NCBI RefSeq assembly: GCF_039862785.1
Contig: NZ_CP156795.1
Coordinates: forward strand, 2,914,001-2,978,000
DNA: 64,000 nt
Direction of reading: 5' to 3'
Source: Acinetobacter sp. ANC 7912
GTDB lineage: Bacteria; Pseudomonadota; Gammaproteobacteria; Pseudomonadales; Moraxellaceae
In this document: in pieces, positions 47,076 through 56,367 of the stretch
Position numbering within the stretch: the stretch's first letter is position 1
Layout: every line of letters starts with the position of its first letter
Notes under the pieces: model-generated
The model's input: only the letters and a program-made list of their open reading frames with translations
Database searches by the model: none
Told to the model about the DNA's origin: nothing
Made by a program: the position numbers and the translations under genes

Positions 47076-48491
47076 ATGCATCTGATCTGGTTCCGGAACG
47101 ACTTACGTCTGCATGACCAGGCTGCCCTATGGCATGCCACACAAAGTGAACAATGTCTGGCACTAGTCATCCTGTCGCCTGAACAATGGCAACTGCATCA
47201 AGATGCACCTATCAAGATCGAATTCTATCTACGCCGACTCAAAGTCCTGAAACAGCAACTTGAAGAATACAATATTTCCCTCCTGATTCTGAAAATTCCA
47301 CGCTGGAAAGATATTCCGGAACAGCTTTTAGACCTTTGCCAACAACTACAGATCAGTACGGTACATTGCAACATCGAAACAGGTGTAAATGAACAGCAAC
47401 GTGATCAGACAGTTAAACAGTCGTTGCAACAGCATCAGATTGCCTTTGAAGCGTATGAAGACCGCACCCTGTTTCCTTTAGGCTCGATCCGCAATCAGAG
47501 TCAGCAGCCTTATCAGGTGTTTACCGCGTTTAAAAAGAAATGCTATGAACGACTGATTATCGATGTGCCTTCCTGCTTTCCAAAGATTGAAGCCCAGTCC
47601 AAGTTACAATTCGATTTTTCTAACTTTGATTTTGACTTAGATGCTTTTGCGCAAAATTATCGGCAAGAAGCTACCAGCCAATATTGGCCGGTTGAAGATC
47701 AGCATGCTTTTGAGCTACTGAACGAATTTATAGATGATCGGCTAGAGCTCTATAAAACTGATCGCGACTTTCCAGCCGTGGATGGTACCAGCCAGTTATC
47801 ACCCTATTTAAATATCGGTATCCTTTCGATCCGGGAATGTGTCCAGGCTTTATTCGCTTCTTCTCAAGGTTATTTTCAGCTTAAAAATGAAGGCCAGCAG
47901 ACCTGGCTGGATGAACTACTCTGGCGCGAGTTTTATCAGCATACCCTGCATGACTTTCCCAAAGTATCCAAACATCAGCCCTTTAAAGACAATACCAAAG
48001 CCATCGCGTGGCGAGAGGCACCTGAAGATTTAGAAGTATGGAAATATGGAAAGACCGGTATTCCCATTGTCGATGCCGGGATGCGCCAGCTGTTGGCAAC
48101 TGGCTGGATGCATAATCGGGTGCGTATGATCACCGCCATGTTCCACACTAAGAACCTGCTGATCGACTGGCGACTGGGTGAAGCTTGGTTTATGCAACAC
48201 CTGATTGATGGTGACCTTGCTGCTAATAATGGTGGCTGGCAATGGTGTGCTTCCACCGGCATGGATTCTGCACCCTATTTCCGGATTTTTAATCCCGTCA
48301 GCCAGTCCCAGAAGTTTGATCCTCACGGGGGCTATATCCGCAAATGGGTACCGGAACTAGCGCATCTGGACAGTAAAAGTATTCATGAACCTTATGCCAA
48401 AAATCCAGACTTAGAGCTGAATTATCCAAAGCCAATTGTCGATTTAAAGCAGTCCCGAACCCGGGCCATTGAAGCCTTTAAAAATCTGTAA
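47076..48491 (+). CDS. phrB: Deoxyribodipyrimidine photolyase
   Basis: 471 residues, class I CPD photolyase length. N-terminal antenna domain starts HLIWFRNDLRLHDQAAL; the C-terminal FAD domain has QTWLDELLWREFYQH (about 275), GIPIVDAGMRQLLATGWMHNRVRM (about 328) and GDLAANNGGWQWCASTGMDSAPYFRIFNP (about 380), with the Trp residues for electron transfer. Repairs UV pyrimidine dimers with light. Convergent with the DszC-like gene across a palindromic repeat. Confidence 0.95.
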   Translation: MHLIWFRNDLRLHDQAALWHATQSEQCLALVILSPEQWQLHQDAPIKIEFYLRRLKVLKQQLEEYNISLLILKIPRWKDIPEQLLDLCQQLQISTVHCNIETGVNEQQRDQTVKQSLQQHQIAFEAYEDRTLFPLGSIRNQSQQPYQVFTAFKKKCYERLIIDVPSCFPKIEAQSKLQFDFSNFDFDLDAFAQNYRQEATSQYWPVEDQHAFELLNEFIDDRLELYKTDRDFPAVDGTSQLSPYLNIGILSIRECVQALFASSQGYFQLKNEGQQTWLDELLWREFYQHTLHDFPKVSKHQPFKDNTKAIAWREAPEDLEVWKYGKTGIPIVDAGMRQLLATGWMHNRVRMITAMFHTKNLLIDWRLGEAWFMQHLIDGDLAANNGGWQWCASTGMDSAPYFRIFNPVSQSQKFDPHGGYIRKWVPELAHLDSKSIHEPYAKNPDLELNYPKPIVDLKQSRTRAIEAFKNL

Positions 48492-48534
48492 TCTAATTTT
48501 GAGTTAAATCATAAAAGAATATTGGAATGAAAGA

Positions 48535-48625
48535 GGTGGCATGGATGCCACCGTTTCCCATCATGACATGGATGTCATGTATGGGAAACAAAGGGCTTTT
48601 GCTGCTTTTGGCCCGTCAAAAGCAG
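48535..48625. repeat. Composite palindromic element, copy 1
   Basis: Three hairpins in a row: GGTGGCAT-GG-ATGCCACC (48535-48552), a longer one with TTTCCCAT/ATGGGAAA outside and ATGACAT-GG-ATGTCAT inside (48554-48588), and CTGCTTTTG-GCCCGT-CAAAAGCAG (48602-48625). The same order of a GG-ATG palindrome and a 9-bp CTRCTTTT stem with 6-base loop recurs at 54740-54864. Intergenic, after phrB. Confidence 0.65.
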
Positions 48626-48695
48626 GACACTGCCTAAACAACAGTTATTTGATGAATAACGGTATGTGAGGCTGTGCTATCATTCAAATGGTTGT

Positions 48696-49877
48696 TTAAG
48701 AATAAAAACTTGGATCAGGTACTTTACCGGTCAGCACCCATTCCCCCACTTCCTGATATTTATAATCCACCGGATCATGCAGAGTCTGGGTGCGCACATT
48801 GCGCCAGAAACGGTCCAGATTCAGCTTGGCTGTGGTGGCACGTGCACCCATCACCTGGAAGATATTTTGGGTAATATATAGAGAGGTATTGGTTGCGGCG
48901 ATTTTAGCAGTCGCAATCGCAATCGATACTTCACCACGCTGTTCGGCATTCAAATCAGGACCAACCTCCCACGCTTTTTGCAAAGTCTGAATCGCTTTAT
49001 TAGCCAGAAGGCGAACGCCTTCTAGCTGCACATAGAATTCGGCGAAATGCTTTTGGATAAATGGATCATTGGCTGCATTTTCGACCAATGACTTCGACCA
49101 GGCTTTCTGGGTTTGTACGGTCTGTTTCGCGACTTCAAAAGCTCCTTCAGCTACACCCAGGAACATATGTACAAAGATCAGTTGGGCAATCAATGGACGT
49201 AAGCTGGAATACGGGGTACTCAGTGGACCTGGATTCAGCAACAATTCATCTTCATGGATTTTCACCTGTTCAAAATGGCTGGTACCGCTATCGGTCTGGC
49301 GTTGCCCCATATTGTTCCAGTCACCGAGGAAACTCACTCCTTTACGCTGGGTTGGAATTACGCCAATCAACAGCTTGCCTTCGTCGTTATAGCCGGAACA
49401 GAGCAAAATATCGGAATCCATTGAGCCGGAGCAGAAGCTTTTGTCCCCATGGAAAATATATTCTTTCTCAGAAATCTTTGTCGCTGTAGTGCGGCGATCC
49501 AGCGGATTCAGGGTGTTGCCCCAGAATAGATTTTCTCGAGCAGTGTGCTCAAACCATTTGCCATATTGTTCTGGTTGAGAAAACAGCTCGACTGTCGCGA
49601 TCAGCAGATGATGGAAGCCATAGACATGCGCCAGTGAACTGTCGACGCGTGCAATAATCTGGATAGTCTGATAAATCGTCTCCCAGTCTGCACCCTGCCC
49701 GCCATATTCCTTGGGAATCGACAGTCCCAGCAATCCGCTCTGACGAATCAGATCGCGTTGCTGCTTAGGATTGCCGCCCTGTTTGTCACGTTCAGCCGCG
49801 GTCAGGGCAAACTGATCTGCCAGGGATTGGGCAATATCCAGCGGAGATTGATCCAGGTATTGTTGTCGCGCATTCAT
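48696..49877 (-). CDS. Acyl-CoA-dehydrogenase-like flavin monooxygenase (DszC/SfnB type)
   Basis: 393 residues with the three-domain acyl-CoA dehydrogenase fold: helical N-terminus (IRQSGLLGLSIPKEYGGQGADW, about 44-65), beta domain (GNTLNPLDRRTT, KSFCSGSMDSDILLCSG) and helical C-terminus (NIFQVMGARATTAKLNLDRFWRNVRT, about 340-365). The DRFWRNVRTQTLHDP ending is typical of DszC/SfnB-like sulfur-acquisition monooxygenases rather than true dehydrogenases. With msuE-like and sfnG nearby it likely helps release sulfur from organosulfur compounds. Exact substrate unknown. Confidence 0.8.
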   Translation of the reverse strand: MNARQQYLDQSPLDIAQSLADQFALTAAERDKQGGNPKQQRDLIRQSGLLGLSIPKEYGGQGADWETIYQTIQIIARVDSSLAHVYGFHHLLIATVELFSQPEQYGKWFEHTARENLFWGNTLNPLDRRTTATKISEKEYIFHGDKSFCSGSMDSDILLCSGYNDEGKLLIGVIPTQRKGVSFLGDWNNMGQRQTDSGTSHFEQVKIHEDELLLNPGPLSTPYSSLRPLIAQLIFVHMFLGVAEGAFEVAKQTVQTQKAWSKSLVENAANDPFIQKHFAEFYVQLEGVRLLANKAIQTLQKAWEVGPDLNAEQRGEVSIAIATAKIAATNTSLYITQNIFQVMGARATTAKLNLDRFWRNVRTQTLHDPVDYKYQEVGEWVLTGKVPDPSFYS

Positions 49878-49975
49878 TATTGTGTACTCATTTCAGCTCT
49901 CTACAGCATGTCAGAAGCTTAACAGATCAAACTTCCAGGCTATATCCGAAAGCATGCAGAGCTTATTAATGATAT

Positions 49976-50005
49976 AAAAATACCGGCTGATCGTAGCCGG
50001 TATTT
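49976..50005 (-). terminator. Rho-independent terminator of acs
   Basis: TACCGGCT/AGCCGGTA stem with a 6-base loop and U run on the minus strand. Confidence 0.8.
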
Positions 50006-50022
50006 AATTGAATTTAAAATAT

Positions 50023-51966
50023 TTAAGCTTTTCTTTGCACTTCAGCAATCAGGTTATCGACTACCTGTGGTTCGGCTAAAGTCGAGGTATCGCCAAGGCT
50101 ATCCAACTCATTCGCCGCTATTTTTCTCAAAATCCGGCGCATGATTTTGCCAGAACGGGTCTTCGGTAATGCCGGTGCCCAGTGCAGAGCATCCGGGGTC
50201 GCGACCGGTCCAAGTATCTTACGTACCCAGGCCACCAGCTCAGCACGCAACTCCTCTGCGCTTTCCGTACCAGCCTGCAGCGTCACAAAAGCACAAATGC
50301 CCTGTCCTTTGATGTCGTGCGGCATACCGACTACAGCCGCTTCAGCAACCGCTTCATGTGCCACCAGTGCACTTTCAATTTCCGCCGTACCCAGACGGTG
50401 TCCGGATACATTCAGCACGTCATCAACACGGCCGGTAATCCAGTAATAACCATCTTCATCACGGCGCGCGCCGTCACCGGTAAAATAAGTCCCCGGATAA
50501 GTCGAGAAATAGGCCTCAATAAAGCGTTCTGGATCCCCCCAGATGGTGCGCATCTGACCTGGCCAGGAATCCTTGATCACCAGATTGCCTTCGGCTGCAC
50601 CTTCCAACTCCTTGCCTTCAGCATCCACAATCGCAGGCTGAACCCCAAAGAATGGTCGTGTCGCTGAACCGGGTTTCAGATCCGTTGCACCCGGCAATGG
50701 TGTGATCATGAAACCACCGGTTTCGGTCTGCCACCAGGTATCCACGATCGGACAGCGGCTTTCGCCTACAACACTGTAGTACCAGTTCCAAGCTTCTGGA
50801 TTGATCGGCTCACCCACCGAACCGAGTAGACGCAGACTGCTGCGGTCACTTTCACGCACGAAAGCATCGCCTTCACGCATCATGGCGCGAATCGCAGTTG
50901 GCGCGGTATAGAGAATAGTGACATTGTGCTTGTCGACGATATGCCCGGTACGTGCCCAGGTCGGATATTGCGGCACACCTTCAAACATCAGGGTAGTGGT
51001 ACCATTAGACAGTGGACCATAGAGCACATAAGAATGCCCAGTAATCCAGCCCACATCGGCAGTACACCAGAACACATCATCCTGTTTAATATCAAAGACT
51101 TCACGGAAACTGCAGTTTACATAAGTGAGATAACCACCGGTGGTATGCAGCACCCCTTTCGGTTTCCCTGTTGAACCTGAGGTATACAGGATAAACAGCG
51201 GATCTTCCGCATTCATCGGCTCTGGCGGGCAGATTTCATTCACGGTCATGATTTCCATGTGATACCACAGGTCACGACCTTCCTTCATTTCAATCGGGTT
51301 ACCAGTCCGGTGGACCACGATCACGTTCTGTACCGACTCAGTTCCTGGCAATTTCAGTGCTTCGTCCACATTGGCTTTCAGTGGAATCTGCTTGCCGCCG
51401 CGCATACCCGAGTCTGCAGTAATCACCATTTTCGCCTGACTGTCTTCAATTCGGCTGGCCAATGAGTCTGGAGAGAAACCACCGAACACGACACAGTGCA
51501 CCGCACCAATACGGGCACAGGCCAGCATGGCTATCGCCGCTTCAGAGACCATTGGCATATACAATACGACGCGATCACCTTTTTTAATCCCGTTCTTTTT
51601 CAGTACATTGGCAAAGCGGCAGGTTTCATCATATAGCTCATGAAAGGAAATAATCTTGTGACGGGAGGGATGGTCGCCTTCCCAGATAATCGCCGGCTTA
51701 TACGGATGTTCTTTCAGATGTCGATCCAGACAGTTGGCACTCACATTCAGCTGACCATCAGCAAACCACTCGATCTTGAAATTGTCTTTATCAAAACTGG
51801 TATCTTTGACTTTGCTAAATGGCTTGATCCAGTCGAGGCGCTGAGCCTGTTCGGTCCAGAACACATCCGGCTCTTCAATAGAACGTTTATAACGTTCAAA
51901 ATATTCAGCCTCGGTGGTCCGTGCGGTTTTCTTGAATTCTTCTGGTACAGGATAGATCTCTTTCAT
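50023..51966 (-). CDS. acs: Acetyl-CoA synthetase
   Basis: 647 residues, close to E. coli Acs (652). ANL-family motifs: [23 protein letters not shown] (about 258-280), [13 protein letters not shown] (about 410) and [34 protein letters not shown] (about 490-525). The catalytic and acetylation-controlled Lys is in [14 protein letters not shown] near the C-terminus, so control by protein acetylation is likely. Makes acetyl-CoA from acetate and ATP. Upstream it has the candidate operator shared with yjcH-actP. Confidence 0.97.
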   Translation of the reverse strand: MKEIYPVPEEFKKTARTTEAEYFERYKRSIEEPDVFWTEQAQRLDWIKPFSKVKDTSFDKDNFKIEWFADGQLNVSANCLDRHLKEHPYKPAIIWEGDHPSRHKIISFHELYDETCRFANVLKKNGIKKGDRVVLYMPMVSEAAIAMLACARIGAVHCVVFGGFSPDSLASRIEDSQAKMVITADSGMRGGKQIPLKANVDEALKLPGTESVQNVIVVHRTGNPIEMKEGRDLWYHMEIMTVNEICPPEPMNAEDPLFILYTSGSTGKPKGVLHTTGGYLTYVNCSFREVFDIKQDDVFWCTADVGWITGHSYVLYGPLSNGTTTLMFEGVPQYPTWARTGHIVDKHNVTILYTAPTAIRAMMREGDAFVRESDRSSLRLLGSVGEPINPEAWNWYYSVVGESRCPIVDTWWQTETGGFMITPLPGATDLKPGSATRPFFGVQPAIVDAEGKELEGAAEGNLVIKDSWPGQMRTIWGDPERFIEAYFSTYPGTYFTGDGARRDEDGYYWITGRVDDVLNVSGHRLGTAEIESALVAHEAVAEAAVVGMPHDIKGQGICAFVTLQAGTESAEELRAELVAWVRKILGPVATPDALHWAPALPKTRSGKIMRRILRKIAANELDSLGDTSTLAEPQVVDNLIAEVQRKA

Positions 51967-52072
51967 TCTTTACTTCCTTGATCTTCTTCCATCTCATCAC
52001 GAGAGGTTCATGCCACTTTATTGATTGTTTTTTTATGCATAATCGCAGTATGAACTGCTTATTTCAAGTTGG

Positions 52073-52092
52073 ACAATCATGCTTTGGTCGTA
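52073..52092. promoter_or_regulatory. Candidate operator upstream of acs
   Basis: On the coding strand of acs TACGACCAAAG followed by CATGATTG, about 116 bases before the start codon, like the yjcH-actP box at 38439. Both also have ATTGATCA just before the core. Confidence 0.45.
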
Positions 52093-52260
52093 TTCTGATC
52101 AATCCATTTAAAACATAGCTTTACAGGCGAATCCAACATATTCCTGTCTAATTTTCGTATCTCATAGTCCGATTTAATTCTATAATAGTGCTGAATTTTT
52201 ATACTTTCATGCAGACAAAAATGCCTGCCTGTTCCGACTGGATTACTACTGGCTCAGCCC

Positions 52261-52845
52261 ATGAACTCTAAAGATACTTCGCCCTTTTTCTCCCGCCCTC
52301 CGGCGTCCGCCAATGACAATCCGCTGTCACTGGAAGGCCGCTTTGGCCGTCTCAGCTTTATCGGCTGGTACGCTTTCCTAAATATCATTTTCTTTTTTGC
52401 TTCGATTGCCTTAAGCCTGGTTAGCGGTATGTTCAGCCTGACCACCTTGTCGCTAGATAATCAGCAGGTCGTAAATGCCGTGACCGGTCTAGGAGGTCTG
52501 GGGTACCTGTTGCTGGTGGTGTTCTATATCTATTTTTATATTGTTGTGGTGGCACGCCGCCTGCATGACTTAGATAAATCCGGCTGGCTGATGTTGCTAA
52601 TATTGATTCCAGTAGTAAATATTTTCTTTATTTTTTATCTACTACTGGCGGCTGGTACACCGGGACATAACCGTTTTGGGCTACCACGTCCGGCTGCGGT
52701 CTGGGAAAAAATCTTGGCCTGGCTGATGATTCTGCTCACTGTACTCAGCCTGTTTGCGGCCAGCAGTGTGGTGTCCTTTATGATGGGCAGCGGTGAGCTG
52801 GAAAGCCCGCAGGAAGTGATCCAGAAAGGCACAGAATATTTTTAA
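52261..52845 (+). CDS. DUF805 membrane protein
   Basis: 194 residues. After a polar N-terminus comes SLEGRFGRLSFIGWYAF (about 22-38), the start of the DUF805 domain, then four hydrophobic segments with VVARRLHDLDKSGWLMLL (about 98-115), the family's conserved loop. Inner-membrane protein of unknown function. No clear partner; the mscS gene follows after about 105 bases and could be co-transcribed. Confidence 0.85.
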   Translation: MNSKDTSPFFSRPPASANDNPLSLEGRFGRLSFIGWYAFLNIIFFFASIALSLVSGMFSLTTLSLDNQQVVNAVTGLGGLGYLLLVVFYIYFYIVVVARRLHDLDKSGWLMLLILIPVVNIFFIFYLLLAAGTPGHNRFGLPRPAAVWEKILAWLMILLTVLSLFAASSVVSFMMGSGELESPQEVIQKGTEYF

Positions 52846-52951
52846 ACTTATGTTAAGTTTTGCTACCACCCGCAAGGGCTGTGCAACTTTCTATTAAGTT
52901 CACTGTAAAAATCAAGCAAAATAACGCGAATTTTTTAAAATCGGGATACTC

Positions 52952-53929
52952 GTGGCTGAAAAAGAAAATGCTCTAAACCAGGTGACTGAAGGGACAACTG
53001 AACTGTTGCAACAGGCAACGGAAAAAACCGCTCAGACCGTCATTGAGCACACGGCAAAATATAACGATGCGTACTCAACCGTCGATAAATTTATTGAGGC
53101 ATTCTGGGAGCGCCTGCCTTATATCTGTATCGCTCTGGTGATGTTCAGCATTTTTTATCTGCTGTCGAAACTGTTTAAACTATTTGTGCGCAAAGCCATT
53201 AGTGAGCGCAGTTACAGTAAACAGAATCTGGTACTGGTCCTGAACCGTGTCGGTAGCTCCGCAATTATTTTTATCGGCTTCCTGATTGCCATGGTTATCG
53301 CCATTCCTGGCTTTACGCCAGGCCAGCTGATGAGTGCCTTGGGGATTGGTTCGGTGGCAATCGGTTTTGCCTTCAAGGACATTTTCCAGAACCTGCTTTC
53401 TGGGGTACTGATCCTGCTCGGTGAACCGTTCAAAATCGGCGATAGCATTATTGTTTCCGGCATGGAAGGTACCGTGGAAGACATTCAGATCCGTGCAACG
53501 TTCTTACGCTCACCCGATGGTCGCCGTATCGTGATTCCAAATGCAACTGTGTATACTAGCGCAGTAACCGTGAATACTGCCTATCCACACCGCCGTTGCC
53601 AGTTTGTGGTCGGTATTGGTTATGAAGATGATGTACAAAAAGCCAAAGACATCATCATGGCGATTCTGGATAAAGATCAGACTATTCTTAGCCAACCCGC
53701 GTTTAGTGTGAATGTGACTGAACTGGCTGACTTCTCCATTAATCTGACCGTGACTTGGTGGGTAAATACGGATGAATCGACTATCGGTAATTCGGTCAGT
53801 ACCGTTCAGGAACATATCATCCAAGCCTTTGCTGAACATGACATTTCCATTCCATATCCGGTACAGGAAGTGAAAGTCTATCGTGGTGGCGGCGAAGATG
53901 TCTCAGCACGTGCTAAACATACGACCTAA
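52952..53929 (+). CDS. MscS-family mechanosensitive channel
   Basis: 325 residues from a GTG at 52952, with GGGA upstream. A helical N-terminus, then three membrane helices (about 48-68, 88-110, 118-145), the pore helix with LMSALGIGSVAIGFAFKDIFQNLLSG, and the beta domain (PFKIGDSIIVSGMEGTVEDIQIRATFLRSPDGRRIVIPNATVYTS). Opens on membrane tension to release solutes under osmotic downshock. Its 3' end overlaps rsmE on the other strand by 27 bases. Confidence 0.92.
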   Translation: MAEKENALNQVTEGTTELLQQATEKTAQTVIEHTAKYNDAYSTVDKFIEAFWERLPYICIALVMFSIFYLLSKLFKLFVRKAISERSYSKQNLVLVLNRVGSSAIIFIGFLIAMVIAIPGFTPGQLMSALGIGSVAIGFAFKDIFQNLLSGVLILLGEPFKIGDSIIVSGMEGTVEDIQIRATFLRSPDGRRIVIPNATVYTSAVTVNTAYPHRRCQFVVGIGYEDDVQKAKDIIMAILDKDQTILSQPAFSVNVTELADFSINLTVTWWVNTDESTIGNSVSTVQEHIIQAFAEHDISIPYPVQEVKVYRGGGEDVSARAKHTT

Positions 53930-54616
53930 GACATAAGGAATTACCGTTTCAGTACGGATAATACGGTTGCCAAGGCTCACTGCCTGGCAGCCGTTTTTTA
54001 TGAGCAGATCCACCTCATACGGAATAAAACCACCCTCTGGACCAATCACTACCGTACACGGATGCTCAATCGCATAGGGCATTTTATTGTCGGTATAAGG
54101 ATGCGCGACATAGGCAGGTCGCTCGGTACTGATCAAGGTAGGCAGCACATCTTCGACAAAAGGTTTAAAGCGTTTATACAACTCAATCTGTGGGGCAATA
54201 GTGTCCCCTGCCTGTTCCAGCCCGAGTTGTACATAATGATCCAACTGCTGCAAAAATGGCGTCTGCCAGTAACTTTTATCCACCCGATAGCTATGCAGCA
54301 AGATGATCTTTTCTACCCCTAATGTCACAGCATCCATAATCAAACGGCGTAGCACTTTAGGCCGTGGTAAAGCCACAATTAAAGTTACTGGCAATTTGGC
54401 TGGAACTCGCTCTTCCTGCAAGGGTTTTAACCGAACTACTTTTTCGGTGATCTCGACAATTTCTGTGAGATAACGTTTTCCCTCCCGAATCCCGACTTTC
54501 AGTGTATCCCCCACTTGAATCTCCAGATGCTGTTGTAGATGCTCCAATTGCCGCTTGGAACTGATTGACCACAGCTCAGATTCAGTTTGGCGGGGATCAA
54601 GAAGGACGATATTCAT
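53903..54616 (-). CDS. rsmE: 16S rRNA m3U1498 methyltransferase
   Basis: 237 residues (E. coli 243). N-terminal PUA-like part (about 1-70) and a SPOUT domain with the trefoil knot: VIGPEGGFIPYEVDLL (about 190-205) and VSLGNRIIRTETVIPYVLG (about 215-233). Methylates U1498 of 16S rRNA. Tail-to-tail overlap with the MscS gene, which is unusual. Confidence 0.95.
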   Translation of the reverse strand: MNIVLLDPRQTESELWSISSKRQLEHLQQHLEIQVGDTLKVGIREGKRYLTEIVEITEKVVRLKPLQEERVPAKLPVTLIVALPRPKVLRRLIMDAVTLGVEKIILLHSYRVDKSYWQTPFLQQLDHYVQLGLEQAGDTIAPQIELYKRFKPFVEDVLPTLISTERPAYVAHPYTDNKMPYAIEHPCTVVIGPEGGFIPYEVDLLIKNGCQAVSLGNRIIRTETVIPYVLGRMFSTC

Positions 54617-54739
54617 AAAGGAATTAAAACCAAAATAGAAAGAAGGTTAAGTTTCTGAATCATAAAACTAAGATTATAGGCAAAGCGAACCACTAGATTC
54701 TTATAAATACGAATTCAATTAAACATTTGCTACCAGATC

Positions 54740-54864
54740 GGCGACAGGGATGTCGCCCGCGGTGCTGGCTAGCGTATTTTTTAAAAGCAGTGCTTTAAAA
54801 AATACTCAGGAAGTACCTTCAGTGCTGCAAAAGATTTTTGCTACTTTTCATCTCTGAAAAGTAG
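54740..54864. repeat. Composite palindromic element, copy 2
   Basis: GGCGACA-GGGA-TGTCGCC (54740-54757), then a 12-bp stem GTATTTTTTAAA/TTTAAAAAATAC with an 8-base loop (54774-54805), then CTACTTTTC-ATCTCT-GAAAAGTAG (54841-54864). The first and last parts mirror copy 1 at 48535. The remaining 54617-54988 spacer is AT-rich without genes. Confidence 0.65.
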
Positions 54865-54988
54865 AGAATTCCGACAAATGATTGAAGAACTTATCCTGTA
54901 AAATTAGGGTATAATGCAACTTAAATAATTAAAAATCGCAACTCAACCGTTCCCACAAAAAGATTGTTCTACGATGCAACTTTAATTT

Positions 54989-56323
54989 TTAAAGATATTG
55001 ATCAATCACCTGAATATGCTTTGCCAATGAACCTCGATTCTGCTGCATAATCTTTTGTGCAGCAGCATTCAAACTTTCTGCTTTTACTGAACTGTTTAAA
55101 ATTTTCAGTAAGGTCTCAGCAGCCTGCTTGGCGTCCTCCACTACTTCCACCGCTTGGGCTGCCACAAACTCATCAACAATAGTCTGGAAATTAAAATAAT
55201 TCTTGCCCAAAATCGTCGGCACATTTAGTGCAATCGGCTCCAGAATATTATGCCCACCACCTGGCTCATTTAAAGAACCACCAACATAACAAGCCTGGCT
55301 TAAGGCATACCACAGCCACATCTCGCCCATCGAATCTGCCAGATAAATCTGAGTATCCACTTCAACTGTCTGTCCTAAGCTACGGCGCTGGGTACGTAAA
55401 TTTAAAGCCTGCGCTGCCTGAAACACTTCCTCAAAACGCTCTGGATGTCTTGGCACAACAATACACAGTAAGCTTGAATCAGCATCTAAAGCTGCTTTCA
55501 ATTCAACCATCAGCTGCTGTTCTTCAGGTACATGGGTACTGGCCAGAGTAATAATTTTACGGCCCTGTAATCCCCAATCCTGTTTTAACTGTTCAGCACG
55601 CTCAATAAACTGCTCTGGTGCAGTAATATCAAACTTGATGTTCCCCAACACCTGCGTTTTTTCAGGGGACATCCCTAGAGTAATATAACGCTGTTGAGTT
55701 GCAATATCTTGGGCCAATAACTGTCGCATTGAACTGAGCATACCACGTGTCAGGCCTTTGACCTTGCCATAGCCCTTGGCAGATTTTTCTGAAAGACGGG
55801 CATTGAGTAACAAACATGGGACGTTAAAATTCTGCGCTTGATCAATCAAATTCGGCCACAGTTCAGTTTCCATCAGCAGCAGTAATTTCGGCTGATATTT
55901 CTGATAAAAATCTCGGATCAGAGTTTTTTGATCGGCAGGTAAATACACTGCCTGAAAAAGATTTAAATAAGGCTCTTTTAAAAATAATGATTTTGCACGA
56001 GCCTGACCGGTTTTGGTGGTATTGGTGACCAGTACCGGATAACCGGCTTTTAAATAATGTTCAATCAAGGGCTGCGCAGCATTGGTCTCTCCAACCGAGA
56101 CCACATGAAACCAGATGGCATGTTGATTTTTTGGTGTTTGAAACGGACCAAAACGCTCAAGCAGTTCCTGTTGCAGTTGTTCAGGACTTTCCGCACGCTT
56201 GCGAATACGTGACTGATATAAAGGCTTGATGAGTGCCAGTGCTGCGTTATACCAAAATGGAGTTGCCAAATGCTTTACCGAATTCCTTTCAATCGGCTGA
56301 ATATAACAGAGCCACAGCAACAT
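54989..56323 (-). CDS. waaA: 3-deoxy-D-manno-octulosonic acid (Kdo) transferase
   Basis: 444 residues from the ATG at 56323. The N-terminal glycosyltransferase domain has HVVSVGETNAAQPLIEHYL (about 63-81, with the catalytic Glu) and METELWPNLIDQA (about 127); the C-terminal domain has VGGSLNEPGGGHNILEPIALNVPTILGKNYFNF (about 344-376) for CMP-Kdo binding. Adds Kdo to lipid A at the inner membrane. The start is uncertain: the ATG is in the loop of a GAGCCACAG/CTGTGGCTC hairpin (about 56308-56341), and a TTG start after AAGGAATTCGG downstream is possible. Confidence 0.92.
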   Translation of the reverse strand: MLLWLCYIQPIERNSVKHLATPFWYNAALALIKPLYQSRIRKRAESPEQLQQELLERFGPFQTPKNQHAIWFHVVSVGETNAAQPLIEHYLKAGYPVLVTNTTKTGQARAKSLFLKEPYLNLFQAVYLPADQKTLIRDFYQKYQPKLLLLMETELWPNLIDQAQNFNVPCLLLNARLSEKSAKGYGKVKGLTRGMLSSMRQLLAQDIATQQRYITLGMSPEKTQVLGNIKFDITAPEQFIERAEQLKQDWGLQGRKIITLASTHVPEEQQLMVELKAALDADSSLLCIVVPRHPERFEEVFQAAQALNLRTQRRSLGQTVEVDTQIYLADSMGEMWLWYALSQACYVGGSLNEPGGGHNILEPIALNVPTILGKNYFNFQTIVDEFVAAQAVEVVEDAKQAAETLLKILNSSVKAESLNAAAQKIMQQNRGSLAKHIQVIDQYL

Positions 56324-56367
56324 GTTAATCACTGTGGCTCAGGATTATTTTTAAACGGAAAAATTAA

